Source: Mycobacterium sp.
Lineage (GTDB): Bacteria > Actinomycetota > Actinomycetes > Mycobacteriales > Mycobacteriaceae
Length of the DNA: 64,000 nt
NCBI RefSeq assembly: GCF_004298145.1
Contig: NZ_SCRH01000047.1
Coordinates: 124,001 to 188,000, forward strand
Direction: 5' to 3'
Shown: positions 25,818 through 34,242 of the stretch, in pieces
Layout of the letters: each line of letters opens with the position of its first letter
Position numbering within the stretch: position 1 is the stretch's first letter
Made by a program: the position numbers and the translations under genes
The notes under the pieces: generated by a model
Seen by the model: only the letters and a program-made list of their open reading frames with translations
Database searches by the model: none
Told to the model about the DNA's origin: nothing

Positions 25818-27910
25818 GCAACGACGCGTCGGAACTGGCCGCGTTCGAGAATTCCGTAGCCGGGGTCATCGAAAAGATCTGGGGTGATGCCACCTCCGCC
25901 GAAAGCGGTGAGGTGGGCAAGCTTTGGGAGGCCGCCGCCGAACAGGGCTGGTTCGAACTGGGTGACGCAGGGGCGCTCGACCTCGCGGTCGCCGCGACGC
26001 GGCGGCTGGGTCGCTCGGCCTGTCCGCTCCCGGTCCTGGACACCTACGCGGCAACCGAGCTGTTCGACGAGCCGGGCATCGCGAGCGGCGAGGTGCGCCT
26101 GGTCCTCACCGCGGACCCGAGTGGCCCGATCGACGCGGGTGGCGCGGCCACGCATGTGCTGGTGATACCGAGCGAGGGCGGCGTCGCGCGGCTGCGCGCT
26201 ATCACCGAGCAGACGGCACTGCCGGGCCTCGCCGTGCCATCGTGGAGTCGTGTCAGTCTGGGCGAGACGGTGGCGGAGCGCGAGATCGACCGCGACCGGG
26301 CCGACCGGGCTCTGGTGCTGACACGGTTGGGCAAGGCCGTACGCGCTTTGGCCGCTGCCGAGTACGCCCACGAACTGGCCCTCGAACATGCCAAAGCGCG
26401 CAAGCAATTCGGCAAGGTGATCGGAAGCTTCGGCGCCGTGCAGCAGCGCACCGCGCAGTGCCAGATCGAGATCAGATCGGCTAACCTGCTTCTCGGGGAC
26501 GCTATTTCGGCACTCCGCAACGGCCGCACCGGCGCGGTGTTGGCAGCTGAGATCGCCGTAGCCCACGTCGCGGCGATCGCCCCCAAGGTGCAACTGGGCG
26601 CTCACCACACGCTGGCCGCCATGGGCTACTTCAACGAACACCCCGCCCCGTGGCTGTTCCGGCGGGTGCACAGCGACGTCACTTTGCTGTCGACGGTCGC
26701 GCTGGCCCAGGGGTCCGTGGGCGACGTACTGGTGGAGACCGAATCTCGGCTGCCTGCAGCGGATCTCGGGGAAACCGGCGAAGCCTTCCGCGCCGAGTAC
26801 CTCCAGTTCATCGCCGAGCACGGCGGCCGGGACAAGGCGCCGACACCGATGAACATCGATACCGACATGATCCACGGCATGGCGGACAACGGGTGGTTCG
26901 GCTTCGGCTGGCCCGCCGAATACGGCGGTCGCAATGCCTCACTGGCCGAGCAGGTGGTGCTCAACGAGGAGACCACGTACAACCGGGTCGGAGCGACGAA
27001 GCCGCTGGGATCGGTGATGCTGCTGGGCGCGTCGATCCTGAGGCACGGCAGCGAGGAGCAGAAACAGAAGTTTCTTCCGATCATCCGTGCGGGCGAGATG
27101 AACTTTTGCCTGGGCTACTCGGAGCCCGAGGCCGGTTCCGATCTCGCGTCGCTGCGCACCCGCGCGGTCCGCGACGGCGACGAGTGGGTGATCAACGGCC
27201 AAAAGCTGTGGACCACGGGTGGGCATGTCTCCGACTGGGTTTGGCTGGCCGCGCGGACCGATCCCGACGCCCAGCCCCGCCACGCGGGCATCACCGTGTT
27301 CCTCTTTCGCATGGACACACCGGGTGTGACGATTCAGCAGCACACCGCGCTCTCCGGTGAGGTGTCGTGCACCGTCTTCTACGACAACGTGCGGATGCCC
27401 GATTCCGCGCGCGTCGGTGAGGTGAACGGCGGCTGGTCGGTCATCGTGGACGCCCTTGCCGGCGAACGAATCACAATGGGCAACATCGCCGCATCCATGC
27501 ATCGCCAACTCGACGATCTGCTCGACTTCGTCGGCCCCGACCCGGTGGGCCTGGTCGGCGCGCGAGGCTCGGCGAAGCGCGCATCGATCACGGACCTCGC
27601 GGTGCGAGTCCAAGCCACCCGGGCGCTGGTAACCGCCGCCGTGCAGGCCAGCTCGACCGACATCGGCGCGATGTTCGACGCCGCGATGGCTGGGGTGATG
27701 GGGGGCGACCTCGCCGAGGACTTCGGTGAGGCTACCTTGGCGATCTTCGGTCCGTCCGCCGCGTTGAGTCGCGGCTCGGGCGAGAACGACATTCCCGGCG
27801 GCGGGGCCTTTGAATACGGGCTTCGGCAATCGATCATGTACGTGGTTGGCGGCGGCACCAACGATGTCCAGCGCGGGCTGATCGCCCGTGGCCTGGGCCT
27901 GCCCCGCTAG
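25814..27910 (+). CDS. Fused acyl-CoA dehydrogenase (FadE34-like, two ACAD halves)
   Basis: 698 aa, about twice a normal ACAD. The first half (1 to about 310) has ACAD C-terminal helices (LALEHAKARKQFGKVIGSFG) but lacks the SEPxAGSD signature. The second half is a full ACAD with YSEPEAGSDLASLRTR, VINGQKLWTTGG and the end motif GGGTNDVQRGLIARGLG. This beta-alpha fusion mirrors M. tuberculosis FadE34 and the ChsE-type heterotetramers that oxidise steroid side-chain CoA esters. ATG 25814 overlaps the previous stop. The C-terminal motif reads ND instead of the common SE or NE. Confidence 0.88.
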   Translation: MSNDASELAAFENSVAGVIEKIWGDATSAESGEVGKLWEAAAEQGWFELGDAGALDLAVAATRRLGRSACPLPVLDTYAATELFDEPGIASGEVRLVLTADPSGPIDAGGAATHVLVIPSEGGVARLRAITEQTALPGLAVPSWSRVSLGETVAEREIDRDRADRALVLTRLGKAVRALAAAEYAHELALEHAKARKQFGKVIGSFGAVQQRTAQCQIEIRSANLLLGDAISALRNGRTGAVLAAEIAVAHVAAIAPKVQLGAHHTLAAMGYFNEHPAPWLFRRVHSDVTLLSTVALAQGSVGDVLVETESRLPAADLGETGEAFRAEYLQFIAEHGGRDKAPTPMNIDTDMIHGMADNGWFGFGWPAEYGGRNASLAEQVVLNEETTYNRVGATKPLGSVMLLGASILRHGSEEQKQKFLPIIRAGEMNFCLGYSEPEAGSDLASLRTRAVRDGDEWVINGQKLWTTGGHVSDWVWLAARTDPDAQPRHAGITVFLFRMDTPGVTIQQHTALSGEVSCTVFYDNVRMPDSARVGEVNGGWSVIVDALAGERITMGNIAASMHRQLDDLLDFVGPDPVGLVGARGSAKRASITDLAVRVQATRALVTAAVQASSTDIGAMFDAAMAGVMGGDLAEDFGEATLAIFGPSAALSRGSGENDIPGGGAFEYGLRQSIMYVVGGGTNDVQRGLIARGLGLPR

Positions 27911-27934
27911 CCGACTAACGAAAGGACGGCGACC

Positions 27935-30334
27935 ATGCCCGACACACTTCCCTTGAGCGGCCTGCGCGTCATCGACTTCACCGACGGCGCGGCCGGTTTC
28001 GCGGGCCGCTTCCTGGCCGACCTGGGCGCCGATGTAGTGCTGGTGGAGCCGCCGGAGGGCGCCGCGTCGCGCCGGTCCGAGCCCCAATACGACGGCCACG
28101 GTCTGCGCTTCGCGACCGCGCATGCCAACAAGCGCGGCGTCGTCGTCGACATCAACACGGCCGAGGGACGTCAACAGTTGCTCGGATTGACCGATGGCGC
28201 GGACATCTTCCTGGAATCCCATCCGGCGGGGCGCCTCACCGAACTCGGCGTCGGGCACGCGACGATGCGCGAGCGCAACCCACGGCTGGTCGTGGTTTCG
28301 GTTACCGACTTCGGGCAGACCGGCCCTTATCGCGACTATCACGCCAGCGAGGCGGTGTTCACCGCCATGTCGTCGCTACTCACCCGCTCCGGAGCGCCAG
28401 GGCGTGAACCGCTTTTGCCACCTGGCGAATTGGCCACGCAGACGGCCGCCGTCGACGTCGCCTATGCCGCGCTGCTGGCGTACTTCAAAGCGCAGCGCGG
28501 TGGCGGTGGGGATTATCTCGACTGTTCGTTGTTCGAACTCGTTGCCCAGGATCTCGACCCCGGATTCGGGATGGCCGGCACTGCGACCATGGGCCAGCCG
28601 CTCTACACCGCGGCGCCGGGGCGGCCAGACGTGCGCATGATGTACCCCATCGTGCCGTGCGGCGACGGACACGTCCGGATGTTCGTCGCCTCGGCCAAGC
28701 AGTGGCGTGCCCTTTTCACCTGGATGGGCGAGCCAGAGGCGCTGTCCGATCCGGTGTTCGAGCAGCTCTTCGGCCGCTTCATGAACTGGGGCAAGATCCG
28801 CCCGGTAATCGTCGACTTCTTCGCCGACAGGACCCGCGACGAAATCGTCTCGCACGGATCCCAATTGGGAATCGCGATCGCACCACTGAACACCGGCCAT
28901 GAAATCCTGACCAGTGACCACGTTCGCGAACGTAAAGCCTTCGTCGACGCGGAGATCGCACCCGGCGTGCGCGCCGCCATCCCGAACGGCTACCTCGAAT
29001 TCGACGACGAGCGGGCTGGATTTCGGCACCGCGCACCGGAACTCGGCGAGCATACGGACGAAGTTTTGGCCGAAGACTTTCGTCCGGCGGCCATGGCGAG
29101 CACGGACGTGGACGCCCGGCCGCTGGCCGGTGTGCGGGTGCTCGATCTCGGCGTCATTGTGGTCGGCGCGGAAACCGGTCGCCAGCTCGCCGATCAGGGC
29201 GCCGAGGTGATCAAGGTGGAGAACCGCGCGTTCATCGACGGTGCGCGCCAAACAGATTCCCCAGGGAAGGTGGGCTATTCGTTCGCGCTGGGCAACCGCA
29301 ACAAACGCAGCTTGGGACTGAACCTGCGCAGCGACGCGGGCAAAGAGCTGTTCGGCCGATTGGTCGCCTCCTCCGATGTGGTGCTGACCAACTTCAAACC
29401 CGGAACGCTCGACTCACTCGGGCTGGGCTACGCCAAGCTCAAAGCCATCAATCCACGCATCATCGTGGTCGAGAGCAGCGCGTTGGGCAGCACCGGGTCG
29501 TGGTCGCGGCGAATGGGTTACGGTCCCCTGGTGCGCGCCACTGTGGGGCTGACCACGCTGTGGCGCCACCGCGACGCACCTGAGGGTTTCGGTGATGACC
29601 AGACTGTCTATCCCGATCACGCCGCGGCGCGCGTGGGTGCCGCCGGGGTCGTCGCCGCGTTGATCGAGCGCGAGCGGACCGGGGTGGGGCAATGGATCGG
29701 TGTGGCACAAATGGAGACGGTGTTCTGCCAGTTGGCTACCGAATACGTTCGCGAATCCCTCGACCCCGGGACCATGGTCGCTAAAGGAAACAGCGGCGAA
29801 TTCGACGCGCCGGCAGGCATTTACCGGTGCACTGGTGAGGACGCATACTGCGCGGTGACCGTGCAGGGTGATGACGACTGGGCCAAGCTGGCCAAAGTCA
29901 TCGGCCGGCCGGAGTTCGCGGACAAGGCCGAGTACGCGACGGCCGCCGATCGCGTCGCGCACCGCGGTGAACTCGACGCGCTGGTGCAGGATTGGATCGC
30001 GCCGCTGACGCCGCGTGACGCGCAGGAGCGCCTGCAGGCCGCGGGAGTGGCCGCCGGTGCCGCGGTCCACGTCAAGGATCTGCTCAGCGAGCCGCACCTG
30101 GCGGCCCGCCATCAGCTGGGCGAACTGGACCAGCCCGGCCACGAAGAGCCGCTGGAGGCCTTCATGGGTCCGGCGCTCTTCGAAAACATCCCAGAGCCAC
30201 TGCTGCGGGCCGCGCCCGCGATGGCGGCCGATACCCGCGACATCTGCCGCGACCTGCTCGGCATGTCGGCCGCCGAGATCGACGAGCTCGTTACCGCCGA
30301 GGTCCTCGCACTCACTCAGGCCGCAGACAAATAG
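27935..30334 (+). CDS. Tandem family III CoA-transferase (CaiB/BaiF) fusion
   Basis: 799 aa with two family III CoA-transferase domains: residues 1 to about 385 (LSGLRVIDFTDGAAGFAGRF) and about 390 to 770 (LAGVRVLDLGVIVVGAETGR). Family III enzymes use an Asp nucleophile. Domain 2 has YPDHAAARVGAAG (Asp561), while in domain 1 the aligned position appears to be Glu165 in PGELATQTAA. Domain 1 may therefore be structural or differ in chemistry. It lies 24 nt after the ACAD fusion with GAAAGGA upstream. Probable role: CoA activation of an acid by transfer from another CoA thioester. Confidence 0.9.
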   Translation: MPDTLPLSGLRVIDFTDGAAGFAGRFLADLGADVVLVEPPEGAASRRSEPQYDGHGLRFATAHANKRGVVVDINTAEGRQQLLGLTDGADIFLESHPAGRLTELGVGHATMRERNPRLVVVSVTDFGQTGPYRDYHASEAVFTAMSSLLTRSGAPGREPLLPPGELATQTAAVDVAYAALLAYFKAQRGGGGDYLDCSLFELVAQDLDPGFGMAGTATMGQPLYTAAPGRPDVRMMYPIVPCGDGHVRMFVASAKQWRALFTWMGEPEALSDPVFEQLFGRFMNWGKIRPVIVDFFADRTRDEIVSHGSQLGIAIAPLNTGHEILTSDHVRERKAFVDAEIAPGVRAAIPNGYLEFDDERAGFRHRAPELGEHTDEVLAEDFRPAAMASTDVDARPLAGVRVLDLGVIVVGAETGRQLADQGAEVIKVENRAFIDGARQTDSPGKVGYSFALGNRNKRSLGLNLRSDAGKELFGRLVASSDVVLTNFKPGTLDSLGLGYAKLKAINPRIIVVESSALGSTGSWSRRMGYGPLVRATVGLTTLWRHRDAPEGFGDDQTVYPDHAAARVGAAGVVAALIERERTGVGQWIGVAQMETVFCQLATEYVRESLDPGTMVAKGNSGEFDAPAGIYRCTGEDAYCAVTVQGDDDWAKLAKVIGRPEFADKAEYATAADRVAHRGELDALVQDWIAPLTPRDAQERLQAAGVAAGAAVHVKDLLSEPHLAARHQLGELDQPGHEEPLEAFMGPALFENIPEPLLRAAPAMAADTRDICRDLLGMSAAEIDELVTAEVLALTQAADK

Positions 30335-30388
30335 CGCCGCCCGTCACCAGTCTTACTAAGTAAACTATATTGGTTAGCGGTTCGTATT

Positions 30389-30652
30389 GACGCTGCAAGC
30401 AGCAAGGCGGCCATCGTCGCCGCTGCGCGCACCGCGATCGGCACCTCGCGGTGGGGCAGCCTCGCGAGCATGCCGGCGATCGAGCTGGCCAAGCCGGTGG
30501 TTGCGGCCGTCGTTGACCGCTCGGGTCTGGCCCCAAGCGATTTCGACGACCTCGTGTTGGCGGAAAGTCTGCAAGGCGGTGGCGGCCTCGACGCGCTGTC
30601 CATGTGCGCCGGTGGCGGCATGGGCGCGGTGATGGTGATCGAGGTTTCCTAG
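30389..30652 (+). pseudogene. Internally deleted thiolase (acetyl-CoA acetyltransferase) remnant
   Basis: The frame reads AAIVAAARTAIGTSRWGSLA and LVLAESLQGGGGLDALS, then CAGGGMGAVMVIEVS and stop. The first part is a typical thiolase N-terminus, the last is the thiolase C-terminus with the CxGGGMG signature. About 300 residues between them are missing, and no ATG/GTG start precedes the first part in frame. This is a deletion remnant, not a small gene. It lies after the CoA-transferase fusion, suggesting a former operon member. Confidence 0.85.
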
Positions 30653-30668
30653 ATCCGGAACGTCCCTC

Positions 30669-31451
30669 TCAGCGGGTGCGCGGCGCGCGCTTGTTGGTGC
30701 GTGAATCGGTGTCGGCGCCGGCGTTGCCGATATGGGTGTAGGACAACCCGTGTCGCTGCGCCACGCTGGGCGGTAGGTCACGGGCCTCCCACATCGCGCG
30801 GACGGTGCCTTGGATCGCCTGCGGGCGTCGGGTTGCGATCTCTGCCGCTAATTCGGCTGCGCGGGAACGTAGTTGGTCGTCCGGTACAACTTCGGTCACC
30901 AGCCCGAGGCGCTGTGCAGTGTCGGCGCCGATCCGCTCCTCGCTGCCGAGGAGCGCCCAGCGCATCACGTCGCCGTAGGGCACGCCTCGAGCAATCATGC
31001 CCATCGGTTCGAGCGCGGACACGACGCCGCCGTTGGCGTGCGGGTCGAAGAACACCGTCGACTCGGAGCAGATCGCGAAGTCGGCTTCGTTGACGAAATA
31101 CATTGCGCCGCCAGCCACCATGCCGTGCAGCGCCGCGATCACCGGCTTCCACACCAGGTGCGCCTTGGGGCCGAGCAAGACGCCCGGATCCTCCTGGTTG
31201 AAGATCGGCTCGTGAAACCACCACGGACCCTTTTCGACGTCGATACCGGTGGAGAACGCCCGGTCACCGTTGGCCTGCACGACGGCCACCCGGATGTCAT
31301 CGTCCTCCCGGGTCCGGCGCCAGACCGCGGCCACTTCGTCGGCCATGCGTTCGTTGAAGGAATTCAGCCTCTCGGGCCGATTGAGCGTCAGCGTGGCGAC
31401 ATGGCCGCTCACGTGGAACTCGATGGTCTCAAAGTCGGTCATGTCTGTCAC
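30669..31451 (-). CDS. Crotonase-fold protein (enoyl-CoA hydratase/isomerase family)
   Basis: About 260 aa. Crotonase features: ATLTLNRPERLNSFNERM, AFSTGIDVEKGP and MVAGGAMYFVNEADFAIC. Alignment to rat hydratase places Tyr and His where the two catalytic glutamates (Glu144, Glu164) should be, so ordinary hydratase activity is unlikely. GTG 31451 has AGGAG five bases before it; ATG 31442 is the alternative. It is encoded directly downstream of the winged-helix protein at 31491-32096 on the same strand, an arrangement repeated at 61191-62563. Confidence 0.85.
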   Translation of the reverse strand: MTDMTDFETIEFHVSGHVATLTLNRPERLNSFNERMADEVAAVWRRTREDDDIRVAVVQANGDRAFSTGIDVEKGPWWFHEPIFNQEDPGVLLGPKAHLVWKPVIAALHGMVAGGAMYFVNEADFAICSESTVFFDPHANGGVVSALEPMGMIARGVPYGDVMRWALLGSEERIGADTAQRLGLVTEVVPDDQLRSRAAELAAEIATRRPQAIQGTVRAMWEARDLPPSVAQRHGLSYTHIGNAGADTDSRTNKRAPRTR

Positions 31452-31490
31452 ATTGCTCCTGCCTTGCCTGCTCATTCAGAAGGACACGGG

Positions 31491-32096
31491 TTAATGGGCG
31501 TGGCCGGCCTGGGCCTCGCTCTCGCGGGTGAGCCCGGCGGCCAGTATCAGTTCCTCGTGCAACTCGAACCACACGGTGTGATACGAGTCGACGATCGGGC
31601 GTGTCAGCCAGGCCGTCTCTCCCGCCTGCACCTTCGTCAGCGCGGCCTGCAACTTGTCCGAATAGCTTGCCAACCGAGGTATCTCGTTCGCGACGGCCGC
31701 GTTGACCGGTGTCACCCTCCGGTGTACGTCGGCGAGCCGGGCCAGCACGGCCGCGTCGTACTCGTCGTCATCGTGCGGATTCGGCTCACCGTTTTTGAGC
31801 TGCCAATCCGACACCAGCGCTTTGAAATCGGCATTGATGCTGCGGAACTTGTCATAGGCGACGGCGATGGCATCCTGGTCCCCCTTTTCCCGCTCGCCCG
31901 CAAGCAGCTCGCTGAGCCGGGTGCGACCCTCGGGGGAGATTCGGATCGTCTTTCCCTCGATGAGCAAGCCCGCCTCGATCACCGCTCTGACCGCGTCGGC
32001 CACGGTGGCTGGGTCTTCACCTGTGGTGCTCGCGATGTCGTCCTGCCCGATGCGGCCTTTGAGGCGAACCGCTTGCAGGACTTTCAGCTCAATCAT
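31491..32096 (-). CDS. Winged-helix-like protein of unknown function, copy A
   Basis: About 201 aa. The N-terminal 65 residues look like a winged helix (IELKVLQAVRLKGRIGQDDI, VIEAGLLIEGKTIRISPEGR); the rest is helical and ends with RPIVDSYHTVWFELHEELIL. The protein at 61191 is a paralogue with the same C-terminal block (RPILDSYHTVWFELHEDLIG). I cannot name the family. In both places the next gene on the strand is a crotonase. It could be a DNA-binding regulator or a partner protein of the enzyme. ATG 32096 has GGAAGGA upstream. Confidence 0.7.
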   Translation of the reverse strand: MIELKVLQAVRLKGRIGQDDIASTTGEDPATVADAVRAVIEAGLLIEGKTIRISPEGRTRLSELLAGEREKGDQDAIAVAYDKFRSINADFKALVSDWQLKNGEPNPHDDDEYDAAVLARLADVHRRVTPVNAAVANEIPRLASYSDKLQAALTKVQAGETAWLTRPIVDSYHTVWFELHEELILAAGLTRESEAQAGHAH

Positions 32097-32220
32097 CACC
32101 GATCCTTCCAACGACCACGCGGTCGCCATCGCGGCTCGAACTCCGAATATATATCCTTCAGATGTATAGCGCCCTCGATCATAGCCAGTTCGATGCCGCG
32201 TTCTTCGGGAGGAGACCGTG

Positions 32221-32987
32221 ATGGTCGCCGGGGTCGCCGTCGTAACCGGAGCCGCCAGCGGAATGGGCGAACTGATGACCACCCGGCTCACGAACGCGGG
32301 ATGGACCGTGGCCGCGGTCGATCTCCCCGGACCCAAACTGGACGCCGTCGCCGCCCGCACCGGCGCTGTCGCGCACCCGTGTGACGTCACGGATGACGAC
32401 CAGGTCGGCGCGACCGCCCGGGCCGTCGCGGACCGATTCGGTGCGATCGACAGAGTGGTCAATGCGGCCGGCATCGCGGTCTCGGGCCGCATCGAAGATC
32501 TGCCGCAGGATGCCTTCGAACGTTCGATGAACGTCAACTACCTCGGGACCGTGCGTTGGGTGAAGGCGGTGCTGCCGGGTATGCGCGCACGCTGCGCGGG
32601 CGAGGTGGTGCTGTTCGCTTCGCTCGCCGGGTGGATGCCGACGCCTGCGATGGCGGCCTACACGGCGACCGCCGTCGTGGGTTTGCCGGGACCCTGGATA
32701 TGGAACTGAAGGGCAGTGGTGTCAGTGTGCGGTGCGTCTGTCCCGCTGGGGTTCAGACACCGATGCTCGACGACATCATGGCCCAGGGAATGTCCGAACG
32801 GCTGAAGAACCTGTCTCCCGTTGCGGCTCCCGAGCAGGTCATCGACGCCATCGAGGCGTCGCTGGTCCGTCGGCACGCGAGGATCCACGTGTTCCCCGGT
32901 ATACCGGCGAAAGGACTATGGCGAATGCGCCGGCTATCGCCGCGGCTGCTTGCCGGTGTGGTGCGACGCCTCTCGGCCATCACCTGA
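32221..32987 (+). pseudogene. Frameshifted short-chain dehydrogenase
   Basis: The N-terminal part is a good SDR (AVVTGAASGMGELMTTRL, VVNAAGIAVSG, LFASLAGWMP). Within YTATAVVG the frame breaks near 32680: GGTTTGCCGGG should read GGT TT(C) GCC GGG to continue in the next frame as FAGTLDMELKGSG and VRCVCPAGVQTPM through to 32987. One base is missing. In addition, the expected Y-x-x-x-K lacks its Lys, as if two codons were lost. Two independent lesions argue for a real pseudogene rather than a sequencing error. Confidence 0.82.
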
Positions 32988-33110
32988 GTCGCGCCGCACA
33001 TCCATCGCAACAATTACCTAGCACCGGTTCACAGGTTGAGCTGTTTAACTTAGTGTGATAGCAGCGAGGACGCATGGTCATTGCTGCGAGCCAGGGAGCG
33101 GGGTGGTCTC

Positions 33111-33839
33111 ATGGGGGTACGTCTGGGGAAGAACGCCTCCGGCGGTGTCACCAGCGGGCGGCACCGACTCCCGCGCGCTGCCGAACCTGCAGCGTCCGAT
33201 GCGACGGAGCCGATCGCCGGTTGGAATACGGCCGATTGGCCCGATGAGCTGGTGGACCTCGAGGAGGCATCCACCGTGGGCCTTCCCGGGGTCCCGGCTG
33301 ATGTGGACAAGGCCCCGACTGATGACTCGACGGCCATTGCTTCCCCTCCGAAGGGCCGCCGCTGGCCACGGGTCGTCGCCTTCGTCCTGCTGCCCACGCT
33401 GACCGTGATCCTCGGGGGCGGCGCCGGCTGCTTGGCGTGGGACACCATGTCGGCGCATCTCGTGCAGCAAGCGCGCGCGGAATCGGTTCATGCGGCTACG
33501 GACGGCGCGTTGGCTCTGCTGGCCTACCAGCCCGACACCGCGGAGAAAAGTCTCGGCGCCGCCCGCGAATTGCTGACCGGCAAATTCAAAACGTCTTACG
33601 CAGTATTCACACACCAGCACGTGATCCCGGACGCACGCGAACAGCACATTACTTCGGTGGTCACGGTGCCAGCCGCGGCGTTCGTGCAGGCATCGATCGA
33701 CCACGCGGTGGTCATCGTATTCGTCAATCAGACCTTCCTCCGCGACCCGGACCCGCCCACGAGCACCGCGTCCGACGTCCGCGTAACCCTCGAGAAAATT
33801 GGCCACCGCTGGTTGATCTCCGACTTCACGCCGGTCTGA
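33111..33839 (+). CDS. Orphan Mce-associated membrane (Mas) protein
   Basis: About 242 aa: a charged cytoplasmic N-terminus (1-85), one membrane helix (VVAFVLLPTLTVILGGGAG) and a periplasmic domain ending with GHRWLISDFTPV. It is paralogous to the second Mas protein of the mce operon (10505), but no yrbE or mce gene is near. Start options are ATG 33111 and TTG 33081. It could serve the mce transporter at the start of the window or another locus. It is followed by a small exported protein. Confidence 0.83.
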   Translation: MGVRLGKNASGGVTSGRHRLPRAAEPAASDATEPIAGWNTADWPDELVDLEEASTVGLPGVPADVDKAPTDDSTAIASPPKGRRWPRVVAFVLLPTLTVILGGGAGCLAWDTMSAHLVQQARAESVHAATDGALALLAYQPDTAEKSLGAARELLTGKFKTSYAVFTHQHVIPDAREQHITSVVTVPAAAFVQASIDHAVVIVFVNQTFLRDPDPPTSTASDVRVTLEKIGHRWLISDFTPV

Positions 33840-33885
33840 TCGCTAGCAAGACACCCGCCGCCCGAATCAACAGCTAAGGGGTTCA

Positions 33886-34152
33886 ATGAAAATCGTCAAG
33901 AAGGCCGTGATGGCTGCAATTGGTGCCGCCGTGGCGGCGTTGTGCTGCACGGCGCCGGCTGGCGCTGACCCCGCCAACGATCCTTGCGAACTGGCAGTGA
34001 CATTTCTCTGCAAATTCATGCCCGTCGCGCCAAATCTCGACCACGACATTGACCTGACACAGGGCCCGGCCACCATCAACGGCGTATCGGTTCCGCAGCT
34101 TCCCGCCTCGAATCCCAGTGGCGCGCCGGCGGCGTCACCATTTGGTCCGTGA
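33886..34152 (+). CDS. Small exported protein of unknown function
   Basis: 88 aa. It has a clear Sec signal peptide (MKIVKKAVMAAIGAAVAALC, cleavage near APAGA-DP). The mature part is about 60 residues with two cysteines (DPCELAVTFLCKFMP) and a proline/alanine-rich end. ATG 33886 follows the Mas stop by 46 bases with AAGGGG upstream. Similar short exported proteins accompany mce/mas genes in mycobacteria; no function can be assigned. Confidence 0.75.
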   Translation: MKIVKKAVMAAIGAAVAALCCTAPAGADPANDPCELAVTFLCKFMPVAPNLDHDIDLTQGPATINGVSVPQLPASNPSGAPAASPFGP

Positions 34153-34186
34153 GTGGATGGCGCTGCCACCGGCGCGCGCATCCGTG

Positions 34187-34213
34187 TTAATATAGTTAAC
34201 CTGGTTATATATT
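34187..34213 (+). promoter_or_regulatory. TAACCTGGTTA operator overlapping the fadD-like promoter
   Basis: Palindrome TAACCTGGTTA at 34197-34207 in an AT-rich segment (TTAATATAG to its left, TATATATTTT to its right). TATATT at 34208-34213 would serve as -10, placing the transcription start near 34220, ahead of the TTG at 34243. It is the same palindrome found at five other promoters in the window. Confidence 0.65.
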
Positions 34214-34242
34214 TTAGGGATCATCACTAAGGGGTCGATCGG

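Noticed and set aside
20326..32165. The octamer ATATCCTT before the DUF35 gene and between 32096 and 32221
   Set aside because: Only two copies, neither part of a palindrome; likely chance in AT-rich promoters.
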